Assembly (NCBI GenBank): GCA_028527945.1
Contig: JAQQAK010000227.1
Location: 1 to 20,999 of the forward strand
Reading direction: 5' to 3'
From: Spirochaetaceae bacterium
GTDB taxonomy: Bacteria; Spirochaetota; Spirochaetia; UBA9216
DNA: 20,999 nucleotides
Below the pieces are notes generated by a model that saw only the letters and a list, made by a program, of their open reading frames with translations, made no database searches and was not told the DNA's origin. Shown here in pieces: positions 1-6,754 of the stretch. Numbering within the stretch: position 1 is the stretch's first letter; each line of letters starts with the position of its first letter. A program made the translations under genes and the position numbers.

Positions 1-462
1 ATGATTTTCAGAACTTTTAATGTTGATGAAGATATAAGTTTTCTCGTTGACGCAATAGACCGGCATTTAAAACAAAAAGGTTTAATTAGTCTTAAAACCC
101 CCGCAAGTCGAATATTTCACTATTCAAAAGGGCCTTTTGAAGAACTTCTTGATTGCAGCGGTTTTCTTTATGATCGTGATATTAAGAACATTCCTTTAAA
201 AGAAGTATCATTTGGTAGATTTATTGAGAAGAGAGGACTTGATATTAGATTTGTAGAACGTGCTCTTTATAATCCTATAATGCGTTTTAAAGAAAAAGAT
301 GGAAAGATTGTTGAAAATGATATTTTCTCTTATACGAAAGATTTATCTTACCATGAAGCTTATGAAAAATTTTGTAGTGTTTACAGTCATCGAATTGTTA
401 TAGAAAGAGGCCTTCCGGCGGGGGATGACGGAAGGCGCAGGGTCTTTTTTGAAGAAATTTAG
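1..462 (+). CDS. Hypothetical protein, possibly 5'-truncated by the window edge
   Basis: I do not recognise this family. The frame is open from the first base, which happens to be an ATG, to a TAG at 460-462 (153 residues), so the true start may lie further left and this may be only a C-terminal part. The product is soluble, mixed-charge and rich in F, Y, K and D, with no signal peptide or membrane segment. The last 18 residues (RGLPAGDDGRRRVFFEEI) differ in composition from the rest because they are encoded by a GC-rich patch that can fold into a terminator-like hairpin. The gene is convergent with hsp20, 95 bases apart. Nothing in the context suggests a function. Confidence 0.6.
   Translation: MIFRTFNVDEDISFLVDAIDRHLKQKGLISLKTPASRIFHYSKGPFEELLDCSGFLYDRDIKNIPLKEVSFGRFIEKRGLDIRFVERALYNPIMRFKEKDGKIVENDIFSYTKDLSYHEAYEKFCSVYSHRIVIERGLPAGDDGRRRVFFEEI
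410..450 (+). terminator. Terminator-like hairpin inside the 3' end of the first gene
   Basis: GCCTTCCG (410-417) pairs perfectly with CGGAAGGC (429-436) across an 11-nt loop, followed by GCAGGG and TCTTTTTT (443-450). The T-run starts about 6 nt after the stem, further than ideal. It lies 10 nt before the stop codon, so termination here would give a message without a stop. It may instead be a GC-rich repeat unit that happened to insert here. Confidence 0.4.
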
Positions 463-464
463 AG

Positions 465-549
465 GAGGTTTCAGAACCTCTGACTCTAAAGTCTCTTGAG
501 TTTCTGAAATTGTAACCTTACCTCTTTAAAATCCAACTGGTTTTTAAAG
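465..549. terminator. Convergent intergenic region with two weak hairpins
   Basis: Between the convergent first gene and hsp20 there are two small dyads: GAGGTT-TCAG-AACCTC (465-480) and CTTTAAAA (524-531) with TTTTAAAG (542-549). Neither has a good T-run. They could serve as weak bidirectional terminators; this is inferred mainly from position. Confidence 0.3.
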
Positions 550-557
550 AAGCTCAA

Positions 558-1013
558 TTATTTAATCTTTATCTCTATTTTTTTAGGTTCTTTTTTGGGG
601 CTTTTGGGAATTACTAATTCTAAAAGCCCGTTTTCAAAAACCGCTTCAATATTGTCTTTTTCAACATTTTTTGGAAGAACAAATGTCCTTGAAAACTTCT
701 TACTTCTTCGTTCTCTTATTATGTAACGTGTTTTATCTTCTTTATCAGTTTTCTCTTTTGTTTCAGGTTCTTTTATTTCTGAAGCAGAGATTGTAAGTAG
801 GTTGTTATCAACCTTAATTTCAACATCATCTTTGTTGTATCCTGGAAGTTCAATACTCAATTCAAAACTTTCTTCTTTATCCAGTACATCAACAGCCGGG
901 TATCTTGTGGCCTTGCAGTTTGAAATGTTACCGCCAAGCATTGATTCCATCATTTTGTCCATTTCATCAAAAACATTTGTTCTTCCTGGTTTGTAAGTTG
1001 TTAATGTTGTCAT
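558..1013 (-). CDS. hsp20: Small heat-shock protein, Hsp20/alpha-crystallin family
   Basis: ATP-independent cytoplasmic holdase chaperone that binds unfolding proteins in large oligomers. With the start at 1013 the product is 151 residues, normal for the family. The alpha-crystallin domain runs from about residue 37 (RYPAVDVLDKEESFELSIELP) to about 140 and ends with the hallmark GLLELVIPK; the C-terminal tail has an I-E-I pattern like the IXI oligomerisation motif. The N-terminal arm is Met/Asp-rich. I chose ATG 1013 over the in-frame ATG at 1043 because AAGGAG lies at 1026-1021, 7 nt before it. The gene is monocistronic, divergent from the helicase gene, and has a likely sigma-54 promoter. 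No CIRCE element is seen. Confidence 0.93.
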   Translation of the reverse strand: MTTLTTYKPGRTNVFDEMDKMMESMLGGNISNCKATRYPAVDVLDKEESFELSIELPGYNKDDVEIKVDNNLLTISASEIKEPETKEKTDKEDKTRYIIRERRSKKFSRTFVLPKNVEKDNIEAVFENGLLELVIPKSPKKEPKKIEIKIK

Positions 1014-1059
1014 ATCTAATCTCCTTAAAAAGTTTATTTTCATTTTTCATTTATATAAC

Positions 1060-1076
1060 TGCAAATAGCATGCCAA
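1060..1076 (-). promoter_or_regulatory. Candidate sigma-54 (-24/-12) promoter for hsp20
   Basis: Read leftward the sequence is TTGGCATGCTATTTGCA. It matches the RpoN consensus YTGGCACGRNNNTTGCW at all but two defined positions, with the required 10 nt between the GG and GC dinucleotides. The predicted transcription start is near 1049, giving a leader of about 36 nt that contains the AAGGAG ribosome site. Strand, distance and spacing all fit. Confidence 0.6.
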
Positions 1077-1203
1077 AAATAGGAATAATATTTATAAAAA
1101 AATATATTTAATATAATTATTTGTAATATAAAGAATTAAAAATAAGTATTTTGTTTTTGCTTATTTTTATAATTGATATATTATGTCCTGTTTTATTATA
1201 CAA

Positions 1204-1296
1204 ATGTGTCAAAATGTCTTTGAAACAAAAAGTTATTATCTGTATGTGTAAAAATGACACATACAAAATTACTAAGACATGTAAAAAGTGTCATTT
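1204..1296. promoter_or_regulatory. Cluster of GTGTCA motifs with a 9-bp dyad, possible enhancer site
   Basis: A perfect inverted repeat TGTATGTGT (1241-1249) and ACACATACA (1257-1265) with a 7-bp spacer is flanked by further copies of its core: ATGTGTCA at 1204-1211 and AAGTGTCA at 1286-1293. These sit about 155-245 bp upstream of the predicted sigma-54 start of hsp20, a distance usual for binding sites of sigma-54 activators. They also lie just upstream of the helicase promoter, so they could act on either gene. The rest of 1077-1203 is AT-rich with no gene visible. Confidence 0.4.
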
Positions 1297-1342
1297 GAGC
1301 AGGTTTTGAAAATTAAATACTATTTATGCCGCTTTTTACGGC

Positions 1343-1371
1343 TTGAGGAGAGTTTTTGTAAAGAGTATAAT
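1343..1371 (+). promoter_or_regulatory. Sigma-70 promoter of the DEAD-box helicase gene, apparently leaderless
   Basis: TTGAGG (1343-1348), 17-bp spacer, TATAAT (1366-1371). The ATG of the helicase begins 7 nt after the -10 box, where transcription would normally start. No Shine-Dalgarno sequence fits in between. Confidence 0.55.
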
Positions 1372-1377
1372 CCGAGC

Positions 1378-2973
1378 ATGAAATTTGAAGAATTCAATTT
1401 ACACGAAGATTTATTGCGCGGCATTCAAGATGCGGGATTTTCAGAGGCAATGCCGGCGCAAGAGAGGACCTTTAATGCGGTATTTAGCGGAAAAGATGTA
1501 ACGGTCCAGTCGCAGACAGGAACAGGAAAAACTGCGGCATTTTTAATTTCCATTTATCAGTTATTTAAAACCGATGCAGTAGAAAATAAGAAAGCGCTGA
1601 TTGTCGTTCCCACAAGAGAACTTGCTGTTCAAATAGAAGAAGAGGCAGATGTTATAGGGCAGTATCTTGACTATAAAACTGTAAGTATTTATGGCGGAGT
1701 AGGCTATAAGAAGCAATTGGAGAAACTTGAAAAAGGAGCTGACTTAATTGTCGGAACTCCAGGACGGCTTTTAGATTTAGAAAAATCCAATCATATAGAT
1801 TACAAACAATTTGGTGTACTTGTAATAGATGAAGCTGACAGGCTCTTTGATATGGGCTTTTTTCCAGATCTTAGAAAAATGCTTAGAAAGTTAGTAAAAC
1901 CTGAAGAACGAAGAACAATGCTCTTTAGTGCTACTCTCAATACTAGAGTTTTAAATCTTGCCTGGGATCAGATGAATGAGTATGAAGAAATCAAGATTGA
2001 ACCTGAGAAGGTTACTGTTGAAGAAATCACCCAGGAACTTTACCATGTTGCGGGATATGAAAAGTTTAAACTTATGCTTGGAATTCTTAAGCGTGAGAAA
2101 TTCGAGAATGCTATTGTTTTTTGTAATACAAAGCATAAGGTTGAAGAAGTTGCTAAACGTCTTGAGGTAAATGGTTATAAAACCAAATATCTTATGGGAG
2201 ATATGCCTCAGAAAAAGCGCCTTGCTGTCATCAATGAAGTAAAAGCTGGGGGCTTAGATATTCTGGTTGCTACTGATGTTGCGGCTAGGGGGCTTCATGT
2301 TGACGATCTTGCTCTTGTAATAAACTTTGATCTTCCAGAAGATTATGAAAACTATGTTCATAGAATTGGAAGAACTGCCAGAGCAGGTAAATCAGGAAAA
2401 GCTATTTCTCTTGCCTGTGAAAAATATGTATATCATCTGCAGGCTATAGAAAGCTATATTGGCGACAAAATTTCTGTGATGATAGCTGACGATGAACTTT
2501 TTGCTGAAGATGCTTCTGAAGGTATGACATTCAAAAAAGAGTATAGAGAAGATCGTGGCGAAAAGAGCCGTGAGAGATCTGGTAATTACAAGAAAGGCAA
2601 TTCTCATGGCAAGAAATCAGGCGGAAATAGTAATTATAAAAATAAAGGAAGTAAGCCTGATTATAGAAATGGAAATCATAATGGTGGAAACTATAAAAAG
2701 AAGAATACTTCCGGAAAAGATTATAATCGTAAACCACCTGTCAAAAAGAATCAGAATCTGAAACGACCAGATGCTGCGTCTAGTGTTGAAGAGCGAATTG
2801 CTTATTATAAAGCAAAATATGGTGAAGATTTTAAACCTTCAAAAGAGATGCTTCAGCCTACAAACAATAAAAAGCCAGAAAACAAAAAGAAAGCATCTTC
2901 TGATAAAAGTGTTAAAACTGAAAAAAATCAGAAAAAACCAGGCTTTTTCAAAAGGTTATTTGGTAAAAAATAA
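1378..2973 (+). CDS. DEAD-box ATP-dependent RNA helicase with basic C-terminal tail
   Basis: Cytoplasmic RNA helicase that unwinds short duplexes using ATP; likely roles are ribosome assembly or mRNA turnover. The 531 residues show all family motifs: Q motif (GFSEAMPAQ, 20-28), Walker A/motif I (SQTGTGKT, 45-52), PTREL (78-82), TPGR (127-130), DEAD (151-154), SAT (184-186), motif V (ATDVAARG, 298-305) and motif VI (HRIGRTARAGKSG, 328-340). The core ends near 375. Residues 385-455 are rich in N, G, K, R and Y, like RNA-binding tails of RhlE/DeaD-type enzymes, followed by a short conserved-looking EERIAYYKAKYGEDF block and a terminal FFKRLFGKK. I chose ATG 1378 because family similarity begins there; the GTG at 1288 would add 30 unrelated residues. 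The subfamily (RhlB, RhlE, DeaD) is unresolved. Confidence 0.92.
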   Translation: MKFEEFNLHEDLLRGIQDAGFSEAMPAQERTFNAVFSGKDVTVQSQTGTGKTAAFLISIYQLFKTDAVENKKALIVVPTRELAVQIEEEADVIGQYLDYKTVSIYGGVGYKKQLEKLEKGADLIVGTPGRLLDLEKSNHIDYKQFGVLVIDEADRLFDMGFFPDLRKMLRKLVKPEERRTMLFSATLNTRVLNLAWDQMNEYEEIKIEPEKVTVEEITQELYHVAGYEKFKLMLGILKREKFENAIVFCNTKHKVEEVAKRLEVNGYKTKYLMGDMPQKKRLAVINEVKAGGLDILVATDVAARGLHVDDLALVINFDLPEDYENYVHRIGRTARAGKSGKAISLACEKYVYHLQAIESYIGDKISVMIADDELFAEDASEGMTFKKEYREDRGEKSRERSGNYKKGNSHGKKSGGNSNYKNKGSKPDYRNGNHNGGNYKKKNTSGKDYNRKPPVKKNQNLKRPDAASSVEERIAYYKAKYGEDFKPSKEMLQPTNNKKPENKKKASSDKSVKTEKNQKKPGFFKRLFGKK

Positions 2974-2981
2974 GAATAAAG

Positions 2982-3012
2982 TTGCATCGTTTTCATTCTT
3001 TTATTGTATAAT
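2982..3012 (+). promoter_or_regulatory. Promoter of the FGGY kinase gene, apparently leaderless
   Basis: A perfect -10 box TATAAT (3007-3012) lies exactly 6 nt before the ATG at 3019. The best -35 is TTGCAT (2982-2987) at a long 19-bp spacing, so the -35 is weak. There is no Shine-Dalgarno sequence before the ATG. Confidence 0.4.
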
Positions 3013-3018
3013 GATCGA

Positions 3019-4566
3019 ATGACTGAGAACGAAAAAAAATATATTATAGCAATTGACGCCGGAAGTACCGGTGTCAGGAGCATCCTTTATAATAGAGACG
3101 GTGAAGCTATTCGTCGTGAATATCAAAAAACACCTGCAGAACATCCTGAACCGGGGGCTACTGAGCATGATCCTGAACTTTTATGGCAGGCTGCTTGTAA
3201 TACAGTCAAAGCCCTCCTTTCAGATGGTGTAACAGCTTCAGATATTGCCGCTATTGGTATAACAAATCAACGTTCGTCTTTTTGTATCTGGAATAAAAAA
3301 AGTGGAAAAACATATACTAATTTTATAAACTGGCAGGATGTCAGAGCCGCAGATACTATTGCGAAAATGAATAGACATCCTATCTGGGTTTTGCTTCGAA
3401 CTACAATGAAGCTGTTTAGCCGCATCATTAACAATACTATTTTAATTGCTACATCTATGCTTGTCTTAAATACTGATCACACAATTGGTAAAGTCAGATG
3501 GTTGCTTAGTAAAAATAGAGAACTTGAGAAAAAATGCAAAAGTGGTGAGGCTGTTTTCGGTACAATCGATACATGGTTTATTTATAAACTCACGGCTGGT
3601 AAAAAGCATTTAACAGATTATACTAACGCAGCCTCAACTGCGATGTTTAATCCATTTGATTTTAAATGGAATGATATATACTGTAATATTTTTAATATTC
3701 CTATGAAAATGCTTCCAGAAGTTCTTGATTCTAATGGCCATTTTGGAGATACAGATCCTTCATTGTTTGGAGAATCAATTCCTATTATGGCTGCCATTGG
3801 GGATCAGCAATCTTCATTATTCGGACATGGATGCTATAATCCAGGTGATGTAAAATGTTCGCTTGGCTCAGGATCTTTTGTTTGTGTTAATGTTGGTGAT
3901 AAAGGAAAGGTTTCAAGACGCGGTCTTTTTCCTTTGCTTGCCTGGGTTATAAATGGAGAACCCACATATATGCTTGAAGGTCAGGTTGCTACGACAGGAA
4001 CTTTGATTGATTGGCTTGGACATGGAATTGGCCTTTCAGACACACCCGCAGAGCTTAATAAACTTGCCGCGGACTGTGATGACACTGAAGGGGTTTACTT
4101 TGTTCCCACTCCTACAGGTATTCGATTTCCTTATTTTATTCCTGGGGCAAAAGCTTCCATTGTTGGAATGTCGTTAAAAACCGGCCGTAAACATGTTGCT
4201 CGAGCTGTTCTTGAGGGGATTGCTTTGCGTATTCAGGATATACTTGAAGGTGTTGAGAAGGACGCAAAAACTAAGATAACAGAGATCATGACAGATGGTG
4301 GAGTTAGCCGTTCAGATGTATTGATGCAATGCCTTTCTGATTTTTCCGGCTGTCAGGTTGAACGGGCTCCTGAACCGGATATGACTGCCGCGGGAGCTGC
4401 TTATATGGCTGGCCTTTCTTGTGGTTTTTGGTCTGACTACAAAGAATTGATTGCGCTACGAAAGGGGTATGAGAGTTTTAAACCTTTCTTACCTGAAAAA
4501 GAACGCGAACATAAAAAGGCTCAATGGAAGGGTGTTTTAAAGCAACTTCTTAAGGTTGAGTTATAA
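3019..4566 (+). CDS. FGGY-family kinase, glycerol kinase 5-like
   Basis: Sugar or polyol kinase of the FGGY fold, 515 residues. Visible landmarks: N-terminal phosphate loop IDAGSTGVRSILYN (12-25), NQRSS (83-87), NWQDVRA (104-110), GTIDTW (181-186), TDYTNA (199-204), IGDQQSSLFG with the presumed catalytic base Asp262 (260-269), a Gly-rich GSGSF (283-287) and TDGGVSRSDV (425-434). From memory of the families, residues 118-165 and the stretch GDTDPSLFG align better with eukaryotic GK5 than with E. coli GlpK. Two GlpK glycerol contacts appear changed: the Glu after NQR is Ser86, and the Tyr135 equivalent seems to be Asp153. The true substrate is therefore uncertain; glycerol remains possible. ATG 3019 is preferred over TTG 3004. 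The gene stands alone, 45 nt after the helicase and convergent with the HAD gene. Confidence 0.8.
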   Translation: MTENEKKYIIAIDAGSTGVRSILYNRDGEAIRREYQKTPAEHPEPGATEHDPELLWQAACNTVKALLSDGVTASDIAAIGITNQRSSFCIWNKKSGKTYTNFINWQDVRAADTIAKMNRHPIWVLLRTTMKLFSRIINNTILIATSMLVLNTDHTIGKVRWLLSKNRELEKKCKSGEAVFGTIDTWFIYKLTAGKKHLTDYTNAASTAMFNPFDFKWNDIYCNIFNIPMKMLPEVLDSNGHFGDTDPSLFGESIPIMAAIGDQQSSLFGHGCYNPGDVKCSLGSGSFVCVNVGDKGKVSRRGLFPLLAWVINGEPTYMLEGQVATTGTLIDWLGHGIGLSDTPAELNKLAADCDDTEGVYFVPTPTGIRFPYFIPGAKASIVGMSLKTGRKHVARAVLEGIALRIQDILEGVEKDAKTKITEIMTDGGVSRSDVLMQCLSDFSGCQVERAPEPDMTAAGAAYMAGLSCGFWSDYKELIALRKGYESFKPFLPEKEREHKKAQWKGVLKQLLKVEL

Positions 4567-4585
4567 AACATTTTTGCTTTAGGCT

Positions 4586-5554
4586 TTAAACATTTATAAA
4601 CTCTTCTATTGCTACAGCAACGGCTCCGTCTTCAGATTTTCCTGCTGAAGGAAATCGCTGTTTTAATTTTTCGTGCGCTTCATCAACAGTTCTTCCTGTA
4701 CCAGCCCATTCAAGCATATCTTCATCATTGAAATCGTTTCCTATAGCAAGACAGTTTTCCTTTTTTACATCAAGCTTACTGGCTAATCTGTTTGCTGCTT
4801 GAGATTTTGATACATCAGACGGGAATACTTCAATCCATAAGGATTTATGATCTACAGGTGATGTTGTTCGTATAACTGAACAATTATCTATTTTTTGGCA
4901 AAGATATTCATGGAGTTTGTTATAATAATCATCAGAATCTTTCCCTTCCTGAGGGGGAATGACTGCAACCATTTGAGAAACTCCTTGATTGCAAATTGTT
5001 TTTATTTTATCGATCTCAGAGTCGTCTTCTGAAAGTGATAAGGGACTAGCGAACTCTTCATAAATACGTATTCGCCTATAATAATCAGGATTTAAAGAGC
5101 CATTAGATTTTATATGTATGAAATGATGATTATCAGGAACCGGCTGGTGAATCATAAAATCTATTCCATCCATAAACAAAATCTCGGCTGCCTGGGACGA
5201 ATCTGTATTAGATAAAGTTCTGCTGTCAATGATATCGTCGGGCTTTATTGTTTTTTCAAAGCCTCTGATACCTTCAAAACTCCTGATTATGCCAGAGCCG
5301 GATGAAAAAATTAGAAAATCAAAAAAATCTTCAATGGGGTGCTCAAGGCTTTTAGCTACTCTTCTAAATGAGTAAAGAGATCTTCCTGTTGCTATGACAG
5401 TCAAAAAACCAGCATCTCTTGCTTTCTGAAGAACATCGTAATTGTTTTGTGAAATATAGCGTTTTCTATTGAAGAGTGTTCCATCAAAATCTGTAAAGAT
5501 TATTCCTTTTATATCTTTCTTTTTAAGAGAATCAAAATATTTCATAGCTGGCAT
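4586..5554 (-). CDS. Cof-type HAD-superfamily phosphatase
   Basis: Predicted cytoplasmic Mg-dependent phosphatase acting on small phosphorylated metabolites, probably sugar phosphates. The four HAD motifs are visible: TDFDGT with nucleophile Asp22 and acid/base Asp24, ATGRS (motif II), the Lys of DVSKSQAA (motif III) and GNDFNDEDML (motif IV). A large cap (about 100-235) between motifs II and III marks the IIB/Cof type, and 322 residues is somewhat longer than the usual 270. Its start overlaps the end of the pyridoxal kinase gene (ATG 5554, or ATG 5545 three codons in; neither has a good ribosome site), so the two are probably translationally coupled. Coupling to pyridoxal kinase raises the possibility that it removes phosphate from a B6 vitamer, but this is inference. 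Confidence 0.85.
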   Translation of the reverse strand: MPAMKYFDSLKKKDIKGIIFTDFDGTLFNRKRYISQNNYDVLQKARDAGFLTVIATGRSLYSFRRVAKSLEHPIEDFFDFLIFSSGSGIIRSFEGIRGFEKTIKPDDIIDSRTLSNTDSSQAAEILFMDGIDFMIHQPVPDNHHFIHIKSNGSLNPDYYRRIRIYEEFASPLSLSEDDSEIDKIKTICNQGVSQMVAVIPPQEGKDSDDYYNKLHEYLCQKIDNCSVIRTTSPVDHKSLWIEVFPSDVSKSQAANRLASKLDVKKENCLAIGNDFNDEDMLEWAGTGRTVDEAHEKLKQRFPSAGKSEDGAVAVAIEEFINV

Positions 5555-6419
5555 TTATTATAGGAGCTCTAAGATTGTCTAATACACTTTCTAGTAAGAC
5601 TCCCTCTCGTCTTGGGTAATTGTGTCCGAAACTGGCTCTGATTGCTTGTGTTACAAATTGTACACTTCTATCGAGAGCTATAGGAAGGCTATCTCCTTTT
5701 AGAAGGCTTCCGGTTATGACACTTGTAAAAATATCTCCTGTTCCAGGGAAATATGCCGGAATGTACGTACATTGAACCTGCCAAAACTTTTCATTAGTTC
5801 TGTCATAAGCAACAACCGAAGAAAGTTTTGGGTGTTCTGGTACTGGGATGCTTGTAATAATAACCATTTCAGGTCCCAAGTCTGAGAGTCTTTTTAGCCA
5901 GTCTTTTATAAGATTGTGACTGAACTGGTCTGCGCTTATTGACGGTGCTTCATTAAGTAATAAAGCCGCTTCTGTCACATTTGGTGTAATTACATCTGCG
6001 TGTTTAACTAACTCTTTCATTTGAGTAACTAAATTTTCTGTTATTGTATCGTAGGTTATCCCATCATCACCAAGTACAGGATCTACTATTATTATTTGAT
6101 TCTTCTTTCTAAAACTTTTAATAAACTCTCTGACAATTTTAACCTGTTTGTCAGAACCCAGAAAACCACTATAAATTGCATCAAATTCAATATTCAGGCT
6201 TTCCCAGTGTTTTATAAAAGCTTCCATGTGCTCTGTAAAATCGAAAAAGAAATAATCTTTAAAATCACTGGTATGTGTTGACAGAATTGCTGTAGGAACA
6301 GGACATACTTGAATCCCCATTGTTGATAATATAGGTATTATTGAAGTCAAAGAGGCTCTGCCAAAGCCTGAAAGATCATGAATTGCTGCAGTTTTAGGTA
6401 CTGGATTTGGCTTATACAT
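5532..6419 (-). CDS. pdxK: Pyridoxal/pyridoxamine kinase
   Basis: B6-salvage kinase, making pyridoxal 5'-phosphate from pyridoxal with ATP; cytoplasmic, ribokinase superfamily. The N-terminal block AAIHDLSGFGRASLTSIIP and the following LSTMGIQVCPVPTAILSTHT are typical of the PdxK/PdxY branch. VDPVLGDDG (middle), ITPNVTEA and the catalytic FPGTGDIFTSV near the C-terminus are all present. From ATG 6419 the product is 295 residues, close to the usual 285. The frame stays open to ATG 6437 and TTG 6455, but none of the three starts has a Shine-Dalgarno sequence; 6419 is preferred because a -10 box lies 6 nt before it and few residues should precede the AIHD motif. Overlaps the downstream HAD gene. 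Confidence 0.88.
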   Translation of the reverse strand: MYKPNPVPKTAAIHDLSGFGRASLTSIIPILSTMGIQVCPVPTAILSTHTSDFKDYFFFDFTEHMEAFIKHWESLNIEFDAIYSGFLGSDKQVKIVREFIKSFRKKNQIIIVDPVLGDDGITYDTITENLVTQMKELVKHADVITPNVTEAALLLNEAPSISADQFSHNLIKDWLKRLSDLGPEMVIITSIPVPEHPKLSSVVAYDRTNEKFWQVQCTYIPAYFPGTGDIFTSVITGSLLKGDSLPIALDRSVQFVTQAIRASFGHNYPRREGVLLESVLDNLRAPIINASYEIF

Positions 6420-6425
6420 GCTTTG

Positions 6426-6455
6426 AGAATAGCTCATAGAATAGGGAGGTGTCAA
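6426..6455 (-). promoter_or_regulatory. Candidate promoter of pdxK, leaderless if ATG 6419 is the start
   Basis: Read leftward: TTGACA (6455-6450), 18-bp spacer, TATTCT (6431-6426), then 6 nt to ATG 6419. The -35 is perfect; the -10 matches 4 of 6 positions. Confidence 0.4.
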
Positions 6456-6592
6456 TCAAGAATATTATTCCTTTGGCTTCTGTGAGGGGAAATGTAAAAT
6501 ATAATGTTCAATATGTTAAAATTATAAAAATGCGTGAAATTCATTATAAAAAATGTTATAAAAAGAAAAGAAAGTTTCTGTATAATCATTGT

Positions 6593-6623
6593 TTTTCGAA
6601 AGTGTGTATGGCTCTTTCGAAAA
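6593..6623. promoter_or_regulatory. Twin TTTCGAAA palindromes forming a 10-bp inverted repeat
   Basis: TTTTCGAAAG (6593-6602) and CTTTCGAAAA (6614-6623) are perfect inverted copies. Each also contains the self-palindrome TTTCGAAA, and the two centres are 21 bp apart, about two helical turns. The element ends 2 bp before the -35 box of the next promoter, a position typical of an activator or repressor site. The regulator is unknown. Confidence 0.5.
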
Positions 6624-6625
6624 TT

Positions 6626-6654
6626 TTGACAATAATAAGATGTTTAACTATAAT
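6626..6654 (+). promoter_or_regulatory. Perfect-consensus sigma-70 promoter
   Basis: TTGACA (6626-6631), exactly 17 bp, TATAAT (6649-6654). Transcription would start near 6661, giving a leader of about 94 nt for the gene at 6755. The gene-free stretch 6456-6754 otherwise holds only AT-rich sequence, the paired palindromes and one small leader hairpin. Confidence 0.75.
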
Positions 6655-6699
6655 GTATAAAGTTTTAAAAATTTACTTATATTATGTAACAGTAGAAAA

Positions 6700-6720
6700 G
6701 CGGTTTAATTTTATAACCGC
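6700..6720 (+). other. Small hairpin in the leader of the gene at 6755
   Basis: GCGGTT (6700-6705) pairs with AACCGC (6715-6720) around a 9-nt AT loop. On the + strand a T-rich but broken stretch follows; on the - strand TTTTC follows directly. It could be a weak attenuator or part of the 5' UTR structure; no known riboswitch is recognised. Confidence 0.3.
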
Positions 6721-6754
6721 CTTAATTATTTTATAAAGAGTTAACGGGAAAAAT

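Noticed and set aside
490..500. AGTCTCTTGAG, similar to the repeated AGTCTCTTTCAA of the eda-kdgK region
   Set aside because: Only 8 bases match and it is unrelated in context; such matches are expected by chance.
1014..1377. CIRCE (HrcA) element search upstream of hsp20
   Set aside because: No TTAGCACTC-N9-GAGTGCTAA-like repeat is present.
3376..3490. Suspected frameshift in the FGGY kinase, where similarity to GlpK is lost
   Set aside because: The other frames contain stops, and the segment aligns with the longer GK5-type insertion, so the frame is intact.
6449..6736. Rightward open frame of 95 residues starting at GTG, with GGGAGG overlapping the start
   Set aside because: The ribosome site overlaps the start codon, the product is K/I/Y-rich low-complexity sequence as expected from AT-rich DNA, and the frame contains the perfect promoter and palindromes.
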